A stretch of 64,000 nucleotides of DNA, from NCBI GenBank assembly GCA_900541725.1, contig UQLB01000004.1:1-64000 (forward strand), written 5' to 3'. The position numbers and the translations under genes were made by a program. Shown piece by piece: positions 9,059 to 19,666 of the stretch. How positions within the stretch are numbered: the stretch's first letter is position 1; the number at the start of each line of letters is the position of its first letter. The notes below the pieces were generated by a model. It was not told the origin of the DNA. It searched no databases and worked only from the letters and a program-made list of their open reading frames with translations. The DNA is from an uncultured Collinsella sp. Its GTDB lineage: Bacteria; Actinomycetota; Coriobacteriia; Coriobacteriales; Coriobacteriaceae.

Positions 9059-9901
9059 TTACTCCTCGGTGCTCTCGGCCGTATCGGCCGCAGCATCCTC
9101 GGGCGCCGCTTCGGGCTCCGGTGCGGGGCGTTTCTCGCCGCCGTAGGTCACCGTCACCATCGCGGAACGCAGGATGCGATCCGCCATGCGGTAGCCCTTC
9201 TGGTACACGTCGTTGACGGTCTCATCGTACTGCGACGCGTCCTCGACGCGACCCACGGCTTGGTGCTCGAGCGGATCGAACGCCTCGCCCTTGGGGTCGA
9301 TGGGCTCAACGCCCTCGTGCGCAAACACATCGAGCAGCTTGGCATGCACCGCGTCGACACCGTCGACGAACTGCTTAAAGTCGTCGGCAAGCTCCTGGCT
9401 GCGGGCATGGTCGATCGCACGCTCGATATCGTCGACCACCGGCAGCAGCGCGGTGACGAGCTTCTCGGTCGCGCGCTCGCGCTCGGCGATACGCTCATTG
9501 GCGGTGCGGCGACGGAAGTTCTCCCAGTCGGCCTGCAGACGGGCGGTGCGCTCGGTGGCGTCCTTTGCCTTGTCCTCGGCGGCCTTCTGAGCCTCTGCCG
9601 CAGCATCGAGCTCATTGCGCACGTCGGCAAGCTCTTTCTGAGCCTGCTCGAACTTGAGCTTAAAGTCGTTGTCGGCGGCTTCTTCACCGGCGCGGATAGC
9701 GGCTTCCACCATCTCGTCCTCGGTCATCGTCGCCTCCTTGTTGGAATCCTCTACTTGGTTCTCGGCAGCCTCGGCGGCCGGGGCCTCGTTGGCCTCGGTA
9801 ACGTCTGCGGCCTCTACGGGAATCTTCACGTCCTTCTCCTCAGAGTCAACGGGGGCGGCGCCAGCGGCGGCCGCCTCCGTGCGAGCTTTACGGGCGGACA
9901 T
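9059..9901 (-). CDS. grpE: Nucleotide exchange factor GrpE
   Basis: 280-residue protein that releases ADP from DnaK. The C-terminal half is GrpE: a long Ala/Glu/Lys coiled coil (about 95-150), then WENFRRRTANER and the four-helix and beta domain (ALLPVVDDIERAI, HQAVGRV, GYRMADRILR). It is longer than the usual 180-200 residues because of an acidic, Ala/Glu-rich N-terminal extension of about 90 residues and an acidic C-terminal tail, both probably disordered. The ATG at 9901 lies 2 bases after the dnaK stop, so the two genes are probably translationally coupled. Confidence 0.95.
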   Translation of the reverse strand: MSARKARTEAAAAGAAPVDSEEKDVKIPVEAADVTEANEAPAAEAAENQVEDSNKEATMTEDEMVEAAIRAGEEAADNDFKLKFEQAQKELADVRNELDAAAEAQKAAEDKAKDATERTARLQADWENFRRRTANERIAERERATEKLVTALLPVVDDIERAIDHARSQELADDFKQFVDGVDAVHAKLLDVFAHEGVEPIDPKGEAFDPLEHQAVGRVEDASQYDETVNDVYQKGYRMADRILRSAMVTVTYGGEKRPAPEPEAAPEDAAADTAESTEE

Positions 9902-9903
9902 GA

Positions 9904-11796
<1,893 letters not shown>

Positions 11797-11906
11797 TAGA
11801 AATTCCCTCTCTCTTGTGCGTTTGCACCGACTCGGCGGTCTGCCGAGCGGTGTTTCGGCTTGTCTTTCAGGATGTAGTGTATCCCCTTATGGGCCGGAAT
11901 ATACAA

Positions 11907-11931
11907 AATCTAAGTCAATTCATATAAGATT
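11907..11931 (-). promoter_or_regulatory. Candidate HspR operator upstream of dnaK
   Basis: Minus-strand AATCTTA-N11-TTAGATT, identical in arms and spacing to the site before clpB (3237-3261). A possible -10 TATATT follows at 11903-11898. The repeat would cover the -35 region. Confidence 0.6.
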
Positions 11932-11991
11932 TCTTATCTCTGAGAGTTTAGGTTCGTAAAGGCGCAGGTAGACGGCTTGTTTGAGTTCTCG

Positions 11992-12011
11992 ATAGATCTA
12001 TTGAGATCTAT
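11992..12011. promoter_or_regulatory. Palindrome upstream of dnaK
   Basis: ATAGATCT-ATTG-AGATCTAT, 60 bases upstream of the candidate HspR site. The symmetry is clear but the function is unknown; it may be a second regulator's site or a small hairpin. Confidence 0.4.
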
Positions 12012-12058
12012 GTAGAGTTGGCTGAGGTTTGCGTCCGGAGGTGCCTGGGGGCCGTCTT

Positions 12059-12233
12059 GCGGAAAGCTCATCCCGGTTTGAGCGTGGATTCCGGGTCGCA
12101 GTTTCCGTCTGAAGGCTCAACCGGAAACCGTATCCCGTTTTGAGAGCTGATACCGGCTCGCATTTTCCGCTAGCGGGCCTAACCGGAAACTGCAACCCGT
12201 TTTTCGACAAAATAATGGGATGCGGTTTCCGCA
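12059..12233. repeat. Tandem array of three diverged palindromic units
   Basis: Three hairpin units of about 50 bases at 12059-12107, 12122-12170 and 12183-12232, repeating every 60 bases or so. Each starts with CGGAAA, passes through (C/A)CCCG and ends with its complement TTTTCCGC or TTTCCG. Arms are similar but not identical between units, so the array is old or under structural constraint. It fills the centre of the 658-base gap between dnaK and the ferredoxin gene. Confidence 0.7.
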
Positions 12234-12454
12234 AGCACGCTCAATCGCCCTATATTTCAAGTCACCTTTAGCTAACATTTACGCAGCTCAACGGCCCCAC
12301 CTGCGTGTTTTTTAGTAAACCTTGGCATACTCGGCGAACGGTATGAAGATGCCGGTCAGAGGGTATTGCAAACGGTCGCTCCCGTGGTATGTTTTTGCCC
12401 GAATCAAACCGACGCGCATCGTCTGTAGCGTCGGTCAACAGAGAGGAAACTACC

Positions 12455-12640
12455 ATGGCTCATCCCGTAATTGATGCCGACGAGTGCATCGCTTGTGGCG
12501 TTTGCGTCGACTCCTGCCCCGCTGGCGTTCTGGAGCTCCAGGACGTCGCTACCGTCGCTGACGAGGACTCCTGCGTCGCCTGTGGCGCTTGCCAGGACGC
12601 TTGCCCCGCTGGCGCGATCACCGAGATCGTCGAGGAGTAA
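12455..12640 (+). CDS. 2[4Fe-4S] ferredoxin
   Basis: 61-residue clostridial-type ferredoxin, a soluble low-potential electron carrier. Two CxxCxxCxxxCP clusters are complete (CIACGVCVDSCPAG near residue 11 and CVACGACQDACPAG near residue 41). ATG at 12455 with AGAGGAAAC upstream. It is monocistronic and ends before a bidirectional terminator. The electron partner is unknown; the nearby NadA also needs a [4Fe-4S] cluster but nothing links them beyond position. Confidence 0.95.
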   Translation: MAHPVIDADECIACGVCVDSCPAGVLELQDVATVADEDSCVACGACQDACPAGAITEIVEE

Positions 12641-12681
12641 TAACTCCCCCACTTGCACACTCAAAAGTACACCGTGCACAA

Positions 12682-12719
12682 AAAAGGAGGCCTCCGCATC
12701 GCCGCGGAGGCCTCCTTTT
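12682..12719. terminator. Bidirectional terminator between ferredoxin and niaR
   Basis: Sixteen-base-pair stem AAAAGGAGGCCTCCGC (12682-12697) with 12704-12719, loop ATCGCC, T runs on both strands. It serves the convergent ferredoxin gene and the NAD operon. Confidence 0.9.
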
Positions 12720-12732
12720 GCATTCGTCGTTA

Positions 12733-13278
12733 CTAGGACAGGTCATCTTCGTAGGGCATCAGATCTGCCAGATAGCCCTTTTCCTTGAGCATGGCCTCGA
12801 TCTCGTCGAGGGTCTGCTCGTCCTCCGCCGCAATGCGATGGAAGTGATAGCCGCTGGTCACCGTTAGCAGCGGAAAGCTCTTGCCACTCTCGATATCGCG
12901 CAGATAGCGCTCAACATCGCGACGGTTGCGGATGTCCAGGTCGGCCGTGATCTTACCGTACACGCGGTGATTGACGATCACGTTGAGCACGGCACCACCG
13001 GCGTCGACGATACTCGTAAGCTCATCGCCTGCCTGCTCCACGCCGTGGCGAACCTTGACCAAGCGCGTGGGCACAGCGGGGCTGCTGGGGGCCTCCTGCA
13101 GCACGTAGCCGCGGTTGGTCGCCACGATATCGTGCCCATCGGCGCGCAGCAGGGCGATGTCCTGCACCACGACCTGGCGGCTCACACCCACCTCGCGGGC
13201 AAGCGCGCTGCCCGATACGGGCCCCTTGGCTCCCTCGAGCACGGCCATGATGGCACGGCGACGCTCGCGGGCGTTCAT
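12733..13278 (-). CDS. niaR: Niacin-responsive repressor NiaR
   Basis: 181-residue repressor with an N-terminal helix-turn-helix (GSALAREVGVSRQVVVQDIALLR) and a C-terminal 3H domain, named for its conserved His; VRHGVEQ, VNHRVYG and GYHFH are visible. In Firmicutes and Thermotoga NiaR (YrxA) represses NAD synthesis and niacin uptake genes when nicotinate is present. As the last gene of nadABC-niaR, with its ATG overlapping the nadC stop (TAATG), it is very likely the operon's autoregulator. Its probable operator is the inverted repeat at 16641-16684. Confidence 0.92.
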   Translation of the reverse strand: MNARERRRAIMAVLEGAKGPVSGSALAREVGVSRQVVVQDIALLRADGHDIVATNRGYVLQEAPSSPAVPTRLVKVRHGVEQAGDELTSIVDAGGAVLNVIVNHRVYGKITADLDIRNRRDVERYLRDIESGKSFPLLTVTSGYHFHRIAAEDEQTLDEIEAMLKEKGYLADLMPYEDDLS

Positions 13279-14138
13279 TATTTACCGTCCAGCAGACGCA
13301 GGTGCTTAAGCGAGAGGTCGAGGATCGGCGCGGAGTGCGTCAGGGCGCCCGAGCTAATGTAGTCGACGCCCAGATCAGCCAGGGCGCGAATGTTGTCGGC
13401 GTCCACATTGCCCGAGCACTCGGTCTTGGCGCGACCGGCGATAAGCTCGATGGCGGCGGCCATGTCGTCATGGGTCATGTTGTCGAACATGATAATGTCG
13501 GCACCGGCCTCCACGGCCTCGCGCACCATATCCAGGTTCTCGCACTCAATCTCGACCGTCGTGGTAAACGACGCGTGGGCGCGCGCCATCTCAATCGCGC
13601 GCGCCACGCCACCGGCGGCGTCGATGTGGTTGTCCTTGAGCATGACAGCCGTCGACAGGTTATAACGGTGGTTGCTGCCGCCGCCGATCTCGACCGCGGC
13701 CTTCTCGAAGACGCGCATGCCCGGCGTGGTCTTGCGCGTGTCGACGAGCACCGTCTTGGTGCCCTCGAGCGCCGAGGCCATCCTGTGCGTATAGGTGGCG
13801 ATACCGCTCATGCGCTGCAGGTAGTTGAGTGCCACGCGCTCGCCCGAAAGCAGCACGCGCGCGTCGCCGCGAACCTGGCCCACGTGATCGCCGGCGTGCA
13901 CCTCGTCGCCATCCGCGACATCAAACAACACGGAGCTCTGCGAATCCAGCAGCTCAAAGGTACGGGCGAACACATCCAAGCCCGCGATGATGCCATCGGC
14001 CTTGGCGATAAGCTCCACCGTGGCGGGACGCGCCGTGGGACACACGCTCGCCGTGCTCACGTCCTCAAAGGTAATGTCCTCGCGCAGCGCCTGCAGAATC
14101 AGATCATCGACGACAAGCTTCATGGTAATGGGATTCAT
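13278..14138 (-). CDS. nadC: Quinolinate phosphoribosyltransferase (decarboxylating)
   Basis: 286-residue enzyme joining quinolinate and PRPP to nicotinate mononucleotide with loss of CO2, the third step of de novo NAD synthesis. Typical motifs are present: LIAKADGIIAGL near 50, SGERVALNYLQRMSGIAT, DTRKTTPGMRVFEKAAV, GGGSNHRYNLS and KDNHI, with the C-terminal barrel motifs VEIECENL and DIIMFDN. The ATG at 14138 follows GGAGGAG. The gene lies 3 bases after nadB and overlaps niaR by one base. Confidence 0.97.
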   Translation of the reverse strand: MNPITMKLVVDDLILQALREDITFEDVSTASVCPTARPATVELIAKADGIIAGLDVFARTFELLDSQSSVLFDVADGDEVHAGDHVGQVRGDARVLLSGERVALNYLQRMSGIATYTHRMASALEGTKTVLVDTRKTTPGMRVFEKAAVEIGGGSNHRYNLSTAVMLKDNHIDAAGGVARAIEMARAHASFTTTVEIECENLDMVREAVEAGADIIMFDNMTHDDMAAAIELIAGRAKTECSGNVDADNIRALADLGVDYISSGALTHSAPILDLSLKHLRLLDGK

Positions 14139-14141
14139 GGT

Positions 14142-15518
14142 CTACTCCTCCACGGCCTGCGTGCCGGCGGCACGGGCCAAATCATCGATTGCCAGAGGGT
14201 CGGCGCCCAGGGCGCGATGACGGCCATCGAGCGCGGGATCGCCCGCCTGCTCCACTGCGAGCGACTCGCCGGTGCGCATGTACCACGCGGCGCGACGACC
14301 CCAGACCAGCGCCTCGAGCAGGCTGTTGGAAGCCAGGCGATTCTTGCCGTGAACGCCGTTGCAGGCCGTCTCACCGGCTGCGTAGAGTTCGGGCATCGAG
14401 GTGCGGCCGTCCTTATCGACCCATACGCCACCCATAAAGTAGTGCTGCGTGGGCGTAACGGGGATGGGCTCGTCCAAGATGTCGCGGCCGTCCTCCAAGC
14501 AGCGTGCGCGAATGTTGGCAAAGTGCCCAGTCACCACGTCGCGCTCGACAGGGGCAAAGCTCAGCCACTCGTGCTCGGTACCGTCCTGCTTCATCTGCTC
14601 GCGAATGGCGGCGGCGACCACATCGCGCGGCTGAAGCTCGTCGGTAAAGCGCTCGCCGGCGGCGTTGAGCAAAATCGCGCCCTCGCCGCGGCAGCTCTCG
14701 CTGATCAGGAAGGTGCGGCCCGGCTGCGGCGAGAACAGTCCCGTGGGGTGAATCTGCACGTAGTCCAGGTGCTCCATCTTAATACCATGCTCCTGAGCGA
14801 TGTAGCAGGCATCACCCGTGAGCTGCGGGTAGTTGGTCGAGTGGTCATATACGCCGCCGATGCCGCCCGTTGCCCACAGCGTGTGGCAGGCATGGATCTT
14901 AAACGGCTCGCCGGCATGCACGCCCTCGGCGGCATTTGTCAGCTCGTCGGCGGGACGAGCCGAATCGTCCTCGTCCACGGGAACGGCGACGACGCCGGTG
15001 CACACTGTGGCGCCGTCACGCTCGCCCGTCAGGATGTCGGTCATGGCCACGTGCTCCAAAATCTGCACGTTATCAAGCTTGCGAACGGCCTGGAGCAGCT
15101 TGGTCGTGATCTCCTTGCCCGTAATGTCGGCATGGAAGGCAATGCGGGGGCGGCTGTGCGCACCCTCGCGGGTAAAGTCGAGGCTGCCGTCGGCCTTGCG
15201 CTCAAAGTCCACGCCCATCGCCAGCAGGTCGTTGATGACCGAGCGGCTCGAGCGGATCATGATGTCGACGCTCTCGCGGCGGTTCTCGTAGTGGCCGGCG
15301 TGCATGGTGTCCTCAAAGAAGGCATCGTAGTCCGAGCCCTCGGGCAGCACGCAAATGCCGCCCTGCGCGAGCATCGAATCGCACTCATCGACAGTGCCCT
15401 TGGAGAGCATGATCACGCGCATGCTCGTCGGCAGGTTGAGAGCCGCATACAGGCCCGCTACGCCGCAGCCGGCAATAACGACGTCGCACTCCATATCGGG
15501 GTATTGCTTGGTTTCCAC
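14142..15518 (-). CDS. nadB: L-aspartate oxidase NadB
   Basis: 458-residue flavoprotein that oxidises aspartate to iminoaspartate for NadA. The FAD-binding motif is near the start (DVVIAGCGVAGLYAALN), with SMLAQGGICV, the substrate region SRPRIAFHADITGKEI and C-terminal GENRLASNSLLEALVWG-type sequence. I chose the GTG at 15518 because GGGAGAGGA precedes it by 5 bases; the open frame runs further upstream into nadA but that part is a shadow. The protein stops soon after the FAD domain and lacks most of the C-terminal helical domain of E. coli NadB (540 residues), as in some other short NadB proteins. Confidence 0.95.
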   Translation of the reverse strand: METKQYPDMECDVVIAGCGVAGLYAALNLPTSMRVIMLSKGTVDECDSMLAQGGICVLPEGSDYDAFFEDTMHAGHYENRRESVDIMIRSSRSVINDLLAMGVDFERKADGSLDFTREGAHSRPRIAFHADITGKEITTKLLQAVRKLDNVQILEHVAMTDILTGERDGATVCTGVVAVPVDEDDSARPADELTNAAEGVHAGEPFKIHACHTLWATGGIGGVYDHSTNYPQLTGDACYIAQEHGIKMEHLDYVQIHPTGLFSPQPGRTFLISESCRGEGAILLNAAGERFTDELQPRDVVAAAIREQMKQDGTEHEWLSFAPVERDVVTGHFANIRARCLEDGRDILDEPIPVTPTQHYFMGGVWVDKDGRTSMPELYAAGETACNGVHGKNRLASNSLLEALVWGRRAAWYMRTGESLAVEQAGDPALDGRHRALGADPLAIDDLARAAGTQAVEE

Positions 15519-15573
15519 AGGAATCCTCTCCCTTGAATGTGACATAAGGGACCGTCCCTCATGCCGCATTGTT

Positions 15574-16599
15574 CTAGCGCGCTGCGTACTCGAGCATGCG
15601 GTCGAGCGTGAGCTTGGCCTGATCGGCGGCCTCGTCCGACACGCCAATCTGCACCTCGCCCTCGCCCGTCTCCAGGCAGCGCACGAGCTTTTCGAGCGTG
15701 ATGAGATCCATGTTGACGCAGGTGGGCTGCACCGCGGGGAAGTAGAACTTCTTGCCGGTGCCCTGGCAGCGGCGCTCGAGCTCGTAGAGCACGCCACGGA
15801 CCGTCACAATAATGAACTCGCTCGCGTCGGACTCCTCGGCGTACTTGATAATGCCGGCGGTGGAGCCGATGTAGTCGGCCTCGGCCAAGACGTCGGCCTT
15901 ACACTCAGGATGCGCCAGCACGAGCGCGTCGGGGTGGGCCTCCGTCGCGTCGACGATCTGCTCGACGGTGATGATGTGATGGCGCGGGCAGTAGCCGTTG
16001 TTGAGGATGACGTGCTTTTGCGGCACCTGCTCGGCTACGAAGCGACCGAGGTTTTGGTCGGGAATGAACAGGATATGCTGCTGCGGCAGCTCGGACACGA
16101 TCTTGACGGCGTTGGAGCTGGTGACGCACACGTCGCTCCAGCTCTTGATCTCGACCGTGGAGTTGACGTAGCAGACCACGGCAAGGTCGTCACCGTACTC
16201 GGCGCGGGCGGCGTCGACCGTCTCGCGCTTGACCATGTGAGCCATGGGACAGTCCGCGCCCGGCTCGGGCAGCAGCACCGTCTTGGTAGGATTGAGCAGC
16301 TTGGCGCTCTCGCCCATAAACTCCACGCCGCACAGCACGATGGTCTGCTGCGGCAGGCTTTTGGCGAGCTTTGCCAGGTAAAAGCTGTCGCCGACGTAAT
16401 CGGCCACAGCCTGGACCTCGGGCGCCACGTAATAGTGCGCCAGGATCACCGCGTCGCGTTGGGTTTTAAGTTGCTGAATGGCCTCGACGAGCTCTGCGGG
16501 CACCAATGCCGCGCGCTCCGTTGCCGTCGCTGCCGATGCCAGGCCGGCCGCGATATCGCGTGCAAGCTCCGACGCATCCATGTTCGCGCTCTGTGCCAT
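15574..16599 (-). CDS. nadA: Quinolinate synthase NadA
   Basis: 341-residue [4Fe-4S] enzyme condensing iminoaspartate with dihydroxyacetone phosphate to quinolinate. Visible motifs are AHYYVAPEVQAVADYVGDS, LCGVEFMGE, the conserved cluster Cys in LAHPECKAD and QPTCVNMDL, YVNSTVE, and IPDQNLG. First gene of nadABC-niaR; the gap to nadB is 55 bases. The ATG at 16599 follows GAGAGGGG; an in-frame TTG lies just upstream. Confidence 0.97.
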   Translation of the reverse strand: MAQSANMDASELARDIAAGLASAATATERAALVPAELVEAIQQLKTQRDAVILAHYYVAPEVQAVADYVGDSFYLAKLAKSLPQQTIVLCGVEFMGESAKLLNPTKTVLLPEPGADCPMAHMVKRETVDAARAEYGDDLAVVCYVNSTVEIKSWSDVCVTSSNAVKIVSELPQQHILFIPDQNLGRFVAEQVPQKHVILNNGYCPRHHIITVEQIVDATEAHPDALVLAHPECKADVLAEADYIGSTAGIIKYAEESDASEFIIVTVRGVLYELERRCQGTGKKFYFPAVQPTCVNMDLITLEKLVRCLETGEGEVQIGVSDEAADQAKLTLDRMLEYAAR

Positions 16600-16634
16600 C
16601 AAGGCCCCTCTCTTTTGGCGAATCTTGGGGCTTT

Positions 16635-16684
16635 AGTATGACACCTAGGTTTACAGCTGACAAGACAGCTGTAAACCTAGGTGT
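16635..16684 (-). promoter_or_regulatory. nadA promoter with overlapping inverted repeat (probable NiaR operator)
   Basis: A perfect 19-bp inverted repeat (16641-16659 with 16666-16684, arms starting ACACCTAGGTTTACAG) covers a minus-strand promoter: -35 TTGTCA (16663-16658), 17-base spacer, -10 CATACT (16640-16635). A repressor bound here would block RNA polymerase. NiaR is assigned because it is encoded in the operon; the repeat could also form a leader hairpin. Confidence 0.75.
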
Positions 16685-16891
16685 AAAGTTGAAATAAAGA
16701 TTCAATCATGCGGCAGGTCCATTTACGAACTGGCAAGCTGAGGATAGCCGAGCTCTCGATAGCGCAGGAGGCATCTTTCGCCACCGCAATACCGCTCGGC
16801 GCGAGTTGCGCACCATGAGGCACGAACGGGCGCTCCCCCGCGAGTGGTCCGCGCCCAATGTGGCAAAATCGAACTACTAAGGGGGCTCAGA

Positions 16892-17614
16892 ATGCTCAAG
16901 ATTATTGCCTGCGACGACGACGTCGCTTTTCTAGATAGACTGCACCGGATGATCGACCGTTGGTCGACCGAGACGGGCACGGAGGTCGATGTTGCGCTCG
17001 TCACGCGTGGCGAGGACCTGCTGGCCCGCCATGCCGCATCGCGCGCCGACATCATCCTGCTCGACATGATCATGCCGCTCGTCAATGGCATGGACACCGC
17101 GCGCGAATTGCGCCAGGCCGACACCGCCGTGCGTCTGGTGTTCCTTACCTCGTCGCCCGAGTTCGCGCTGGAATCCTACGAGGTCCGCGCCTTCGACTAT
17201 CTGCTCAAGCCCGTGACTTACGAACGCCTGGCACAGTTACTCGACGAGCTTTCGAGCATGCGCCCGGCGGCAACCGACGAGCTCGTGATCAAAACGTCCT
17301 TTGGCTACCACGCCCTGCGCCTGTCCGACATCGAATATGCCGAGGCGCGCAACAAGCACGTGGTCTTCCACCTGCGCGACGGACGCAATATCGAGGCACT
17401 CGAGTCGTTCCGCAGCGTCGAGGACCGTTTGGCGCAAAATGCCACCTTCTTTAAATGCCACCGTAGCTACCAGGTCAACTTGCGCAACATCGACCACTTC
17501 GATCGCACGGACATCGTCATGCGCTCCGGCGCGTGCATTCCGCTGTCGCGCAGCAGCAAGCAGGGATTCCAGGACGCCTACTTTGCGGTGCGCTTTGAGG
17601 GCGGGAGGCGCTGA
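16892..17614 (+). CDS. LytTR response regulator (AgrA/VirR-like)
   Basis: 240-residue cytoplasmic regulator. The receiver domain (1-120) has the acidic pocket ACDDD, phospho-acceptor Asp in IILLDMIMP, and the conserved Thr and Lys (FLTSS, LLKPV). The C-terminal LytTR domain binds DNA through a beta fold and carries FKCHRSYQVNL and IPLSRSS. ATG at 16892 follows AAGGGGG. Its stop overlaps the ATG of the sensor kinase gene (TGATG). Such pairs often respond to peptide signals or cell-envelope cues, but no peptide gene is visible here. Confidence 0.93.
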   Translation: MLKIIACDDDVAFLDRLHRMIDRWSTETGTEVDVALVTRGEDLLARHAASRADIILLDMIMPLVNGMDTARELRQADTAVRLVFLTSSPEFALESYEVRAFDYLLKPVTYERLAQLLDELSSMRPAATDELVIKTSFGYHALRLSDIEYAEARNKHVVFHLRDGRNIEALESFRSVEDRLAQNATFFKCHRSYQVNLRNIDHFDRTDIVMRSGACIPLSRSSKQGFQDAYFAVRFEGGRR

Positions 17615-18891
17615 TGCCTGCATCGGTCGAAATGGTTCTTTGGGCGATTCACCACACCACGACGCTGCTCTTTGGCGTTTTTGCCTCGGCGGCGCTCTGC
17701 GGTGTCGAAATCAATCGACGCCATGCGCTCGAATTGCTGGGGATCGGTGCCGCAACCGGTGCCGCCTTCTCGATTGCCAATGCCGTTGGCGGAGAACTGT
17801 TTGCCCGTCAGGCTTACCCGCTCGTCGTGCACCTGCCGCTTATCATGTTCCTCTGCGCGCGCTACCGCTTAAGTCCGCTGCTCGCGGCATTGGGCGTCAC
17901 CAGTGCCTACCTGAGCTGCCAGTTCAGCAACTGGATGGGTATCGCTGCATTCGCAGCCACCGACTCGCAGATTGCGTACTACCTTGCGCGCATCGCGACC
18001 ACGCTCGGCGTCTTTGCCGTCCTCCTGCACTGGGCCGGCGATATCGGTCCGCGCCTGGCGATTAAAAGCCCCACCGAGCTGGGCATTCTTTTAATTCTGC
18101 CGCTCGTCTACTACATCTTTGACTACGCCACCAACGTCTACACCACGCTGTTCCACTCGGGCTCGGTGGTGACCGTTGAGTTTTTGGCCTTTGCCCTTTG
18201 CGCCTTCTACATTATGTTTCTCGCCGTCTACCTGCGCGAATACGAGGCAAAGGAAGTAGCCGAGCGTGAGCGCTGGATGCTCGAGACGCGCGACAACTCC
18301 GCCATCAAAGAGCTCGAGGTCTGGCGCCAATCTGGACGCGAGCTGTCGATCCTTCGCCACGACATGCGGCACTTTTTGCGCGGTCTGGCCATTCTTGTTG
18401 AGGAAGGGCACATCGACGAGGCGCTCGATCGCATCGATGAGCTCTGCGAGGCCAACGACCGCACCGCCGTGCGCCGTTACTGCGCCAACGAGACCGTCAA
18501 CATCGTGCTTTCGTCATTTAGTTCGGATATCAACAAGCACGGCATCACCGCCGACCTGCGTGCCGCCGTGCCCGAAACCGTTCACGTGGGCGATGCCGAC
18601 CTGTTCAGTGTGCTTTCGAACGCCCTGGAAAACGCCATCATCGCTGCAAGCGCCGCCCCCGAAGGCAAACGCTTTGTCGACCTTGACCTGCGGCTTGAGG
18701 ACGGCCAGCTGCTGCTTTTGGTTTCCAACACGTTTGGACGCGCGCCGCGCATGGTCGACGGCATGCCCGTGACCCAACACGCCGGCCACGGTTTTGGCAC
18801 CAAGAGCATTAAGCTTGCCGTGGAGCGCATGAGCGGCAACTGCCAGTTCCGCATTAACGGCGACCGATTTGAGCTGCGCGCTGTGATGTAG
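17614..18891 (+). CDS. GHKL sensor histidine kinase (AgrC-like)
   Basis: 425-residue membrane kinase. The N-terminal 210 residues hold about six hydrophobic segments and form the sensor; the cytoplasmic half has the phospho-acceptor His in ILRHDMRHF (near 250), an N-box in LSNALENAI and a glycine-rich ATP lid in GHGFGTKSIK. It lacks an HK-type DHp of the EnvZ kind, as expected for this group. It is translationally coupled to the LytTR regulator and should phosphorylate it. The ligand is unknown. Confidence 0.9.
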   Translation: MPASVEMVLWAIHHTTTLLFGVFASAALCGVEINRRHALELLGIGAATGAAFSIANAVGGELFARQAYPLVVHLPLIMFLCARYRLSPLLAALGVTSAYLSCQFSNWMGIAAFAATDSQIAYYLARIATTLGVFAVLLHWAGDIGPRLAIKSPTELGILLILPLVYYIFDYATNVYTTLFHSGSVVTVEFLAFALCAFYIMFLAVYLREYEAKEVAERERWMLETRDNSAIKELEVWRQSGRELSILRHDMRHFLRGLAILVEEGHIDEALDRIDELCEANDRTAVRRYCANETVNIVLSSFSSDINKHGITADLRAAVPETVHVGDADLFSVLSNALENAIIAASAAPEGKRFVDLDLRLEDGQLLLLVSNTFGRAPRMVDGMPVTQHAGHGFGTKSIKLAVERMSGNCQFRINGDRFELRAVM

Positions 18892-18954
18892 GGGCGCGAC
18901 ACTGGACTCGTGGCGCGACTCAACCGCCCGGGTCGCCTTGCCGGCGCAAGCCCG

Positions 18955-19524
18955 CTACAGCGGCGCGGCCGCCGGGGTCAGCTGCTTAATGTAGGCCCAC
19001 ATGCGCTGCTTGGCGGCCTTGTCGGTGAGCGCCGCCTCAAAACCGTCGAGCGCCAGCACTCGGCGCCCTTGCACATGGGCGACCAGACCGGGCTTGAGCA
19101 TGGCGGTGTCAAAGTCCTCGATCGCCACGAGCATATCGGCATAGGTCTCGCGCATCATGTCTGCCGCACTGTTGTCCAGCAGCAGCACCGCCTCGGGATC
19201 CAGCGCCTCGAGCGCCTCGCGGAACAGCTCGCACGGCAGGGCGTGGCCCACCGCCACCGTTCCGTCACCCGCGCCGGCGACGCTTGCCAGCACGCAAAAA
19301 TCCTCGGGCGCATAGCCGATGGCCCCGAGCGCCTTACGCAGCGCCGCGCCATCCGCGCCCGCGGCAAGCTCGCCGCCCGAGCGCTCGGCTTCATCCAAAT
19401 CGCCTTTTACCAGCACAATTGGCGAGCACGCGTTGCCTGCGATGCGCACGCCACGACCCGCAAGCGATGCGAGCTCCTGCTCGGCCGCCTGAGCGATGGC
19501 TTCTTTTTTCTGGCTTTGTGACAT
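18955..19524 (-). CDS. Hypothetical protein, about 190 residues
   Basis: 189-residue Ala/Leu-rich soluble protein starting MSQSQKKEA, with GGAGAG upstream of 19524. The central part (SPIVLVKGDL, LGAIGYAPEDFCVLAS, LDPEAVLLLDNSAADMM) faintly recalls small uracil-DNA-glycosylase-like proteins, but I cannot identify their active-site motifs, so no function is given. It is convergent with the kinase gene and divergent from thioredoxin. Confidence 0.75.
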   Translation of the reverse strand: MSQSQKKEAIAQAAEQELASLAGRGVRIAGNACSPIVLVKGDLDEAERSGGELAAGADGAALRKALGAIGYAPEDFCVLASVAGAGDGTVAVGHALPCELFREALEALDPEAVLLLDNSAADMMRETYADMLVAIEDFDTAMLKPGLVAHVQGRRVLALDGFEAALTDKAAKQRMWAYIKQLTPAAAPL

Positions 19525-19666
19525 AGGTATGCGCTCTCCAATCGTTTGCGTGCCCACCATTATATAAAAGAGCCGCCCGCGAGTGGTTGCTTTGCGGGCC
19601 GCTGGGTATAAGCACGGTCGTACTGAGTTTTACGCGGCCGAGCCGCGTCGCATTATGGAGGTCACC

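Noticed and set aside
12059..12233. CRISPR array
   Set aside because: Only three units, each palindromic throughout, with no unique spacers between identical repeats and no cas genes.
11998..12234. 78-codon open frame over the tandem hairpins
   Set aside because: It runs through the repeat array with no ribosome site; composition follows the repeats.
15519..15797. N-terminal extension of NadB into nadA
   Set aside because: The extension is a frame shadow of nadA; the GTG at 15518 has the ribosome site and the FAD motif follows.
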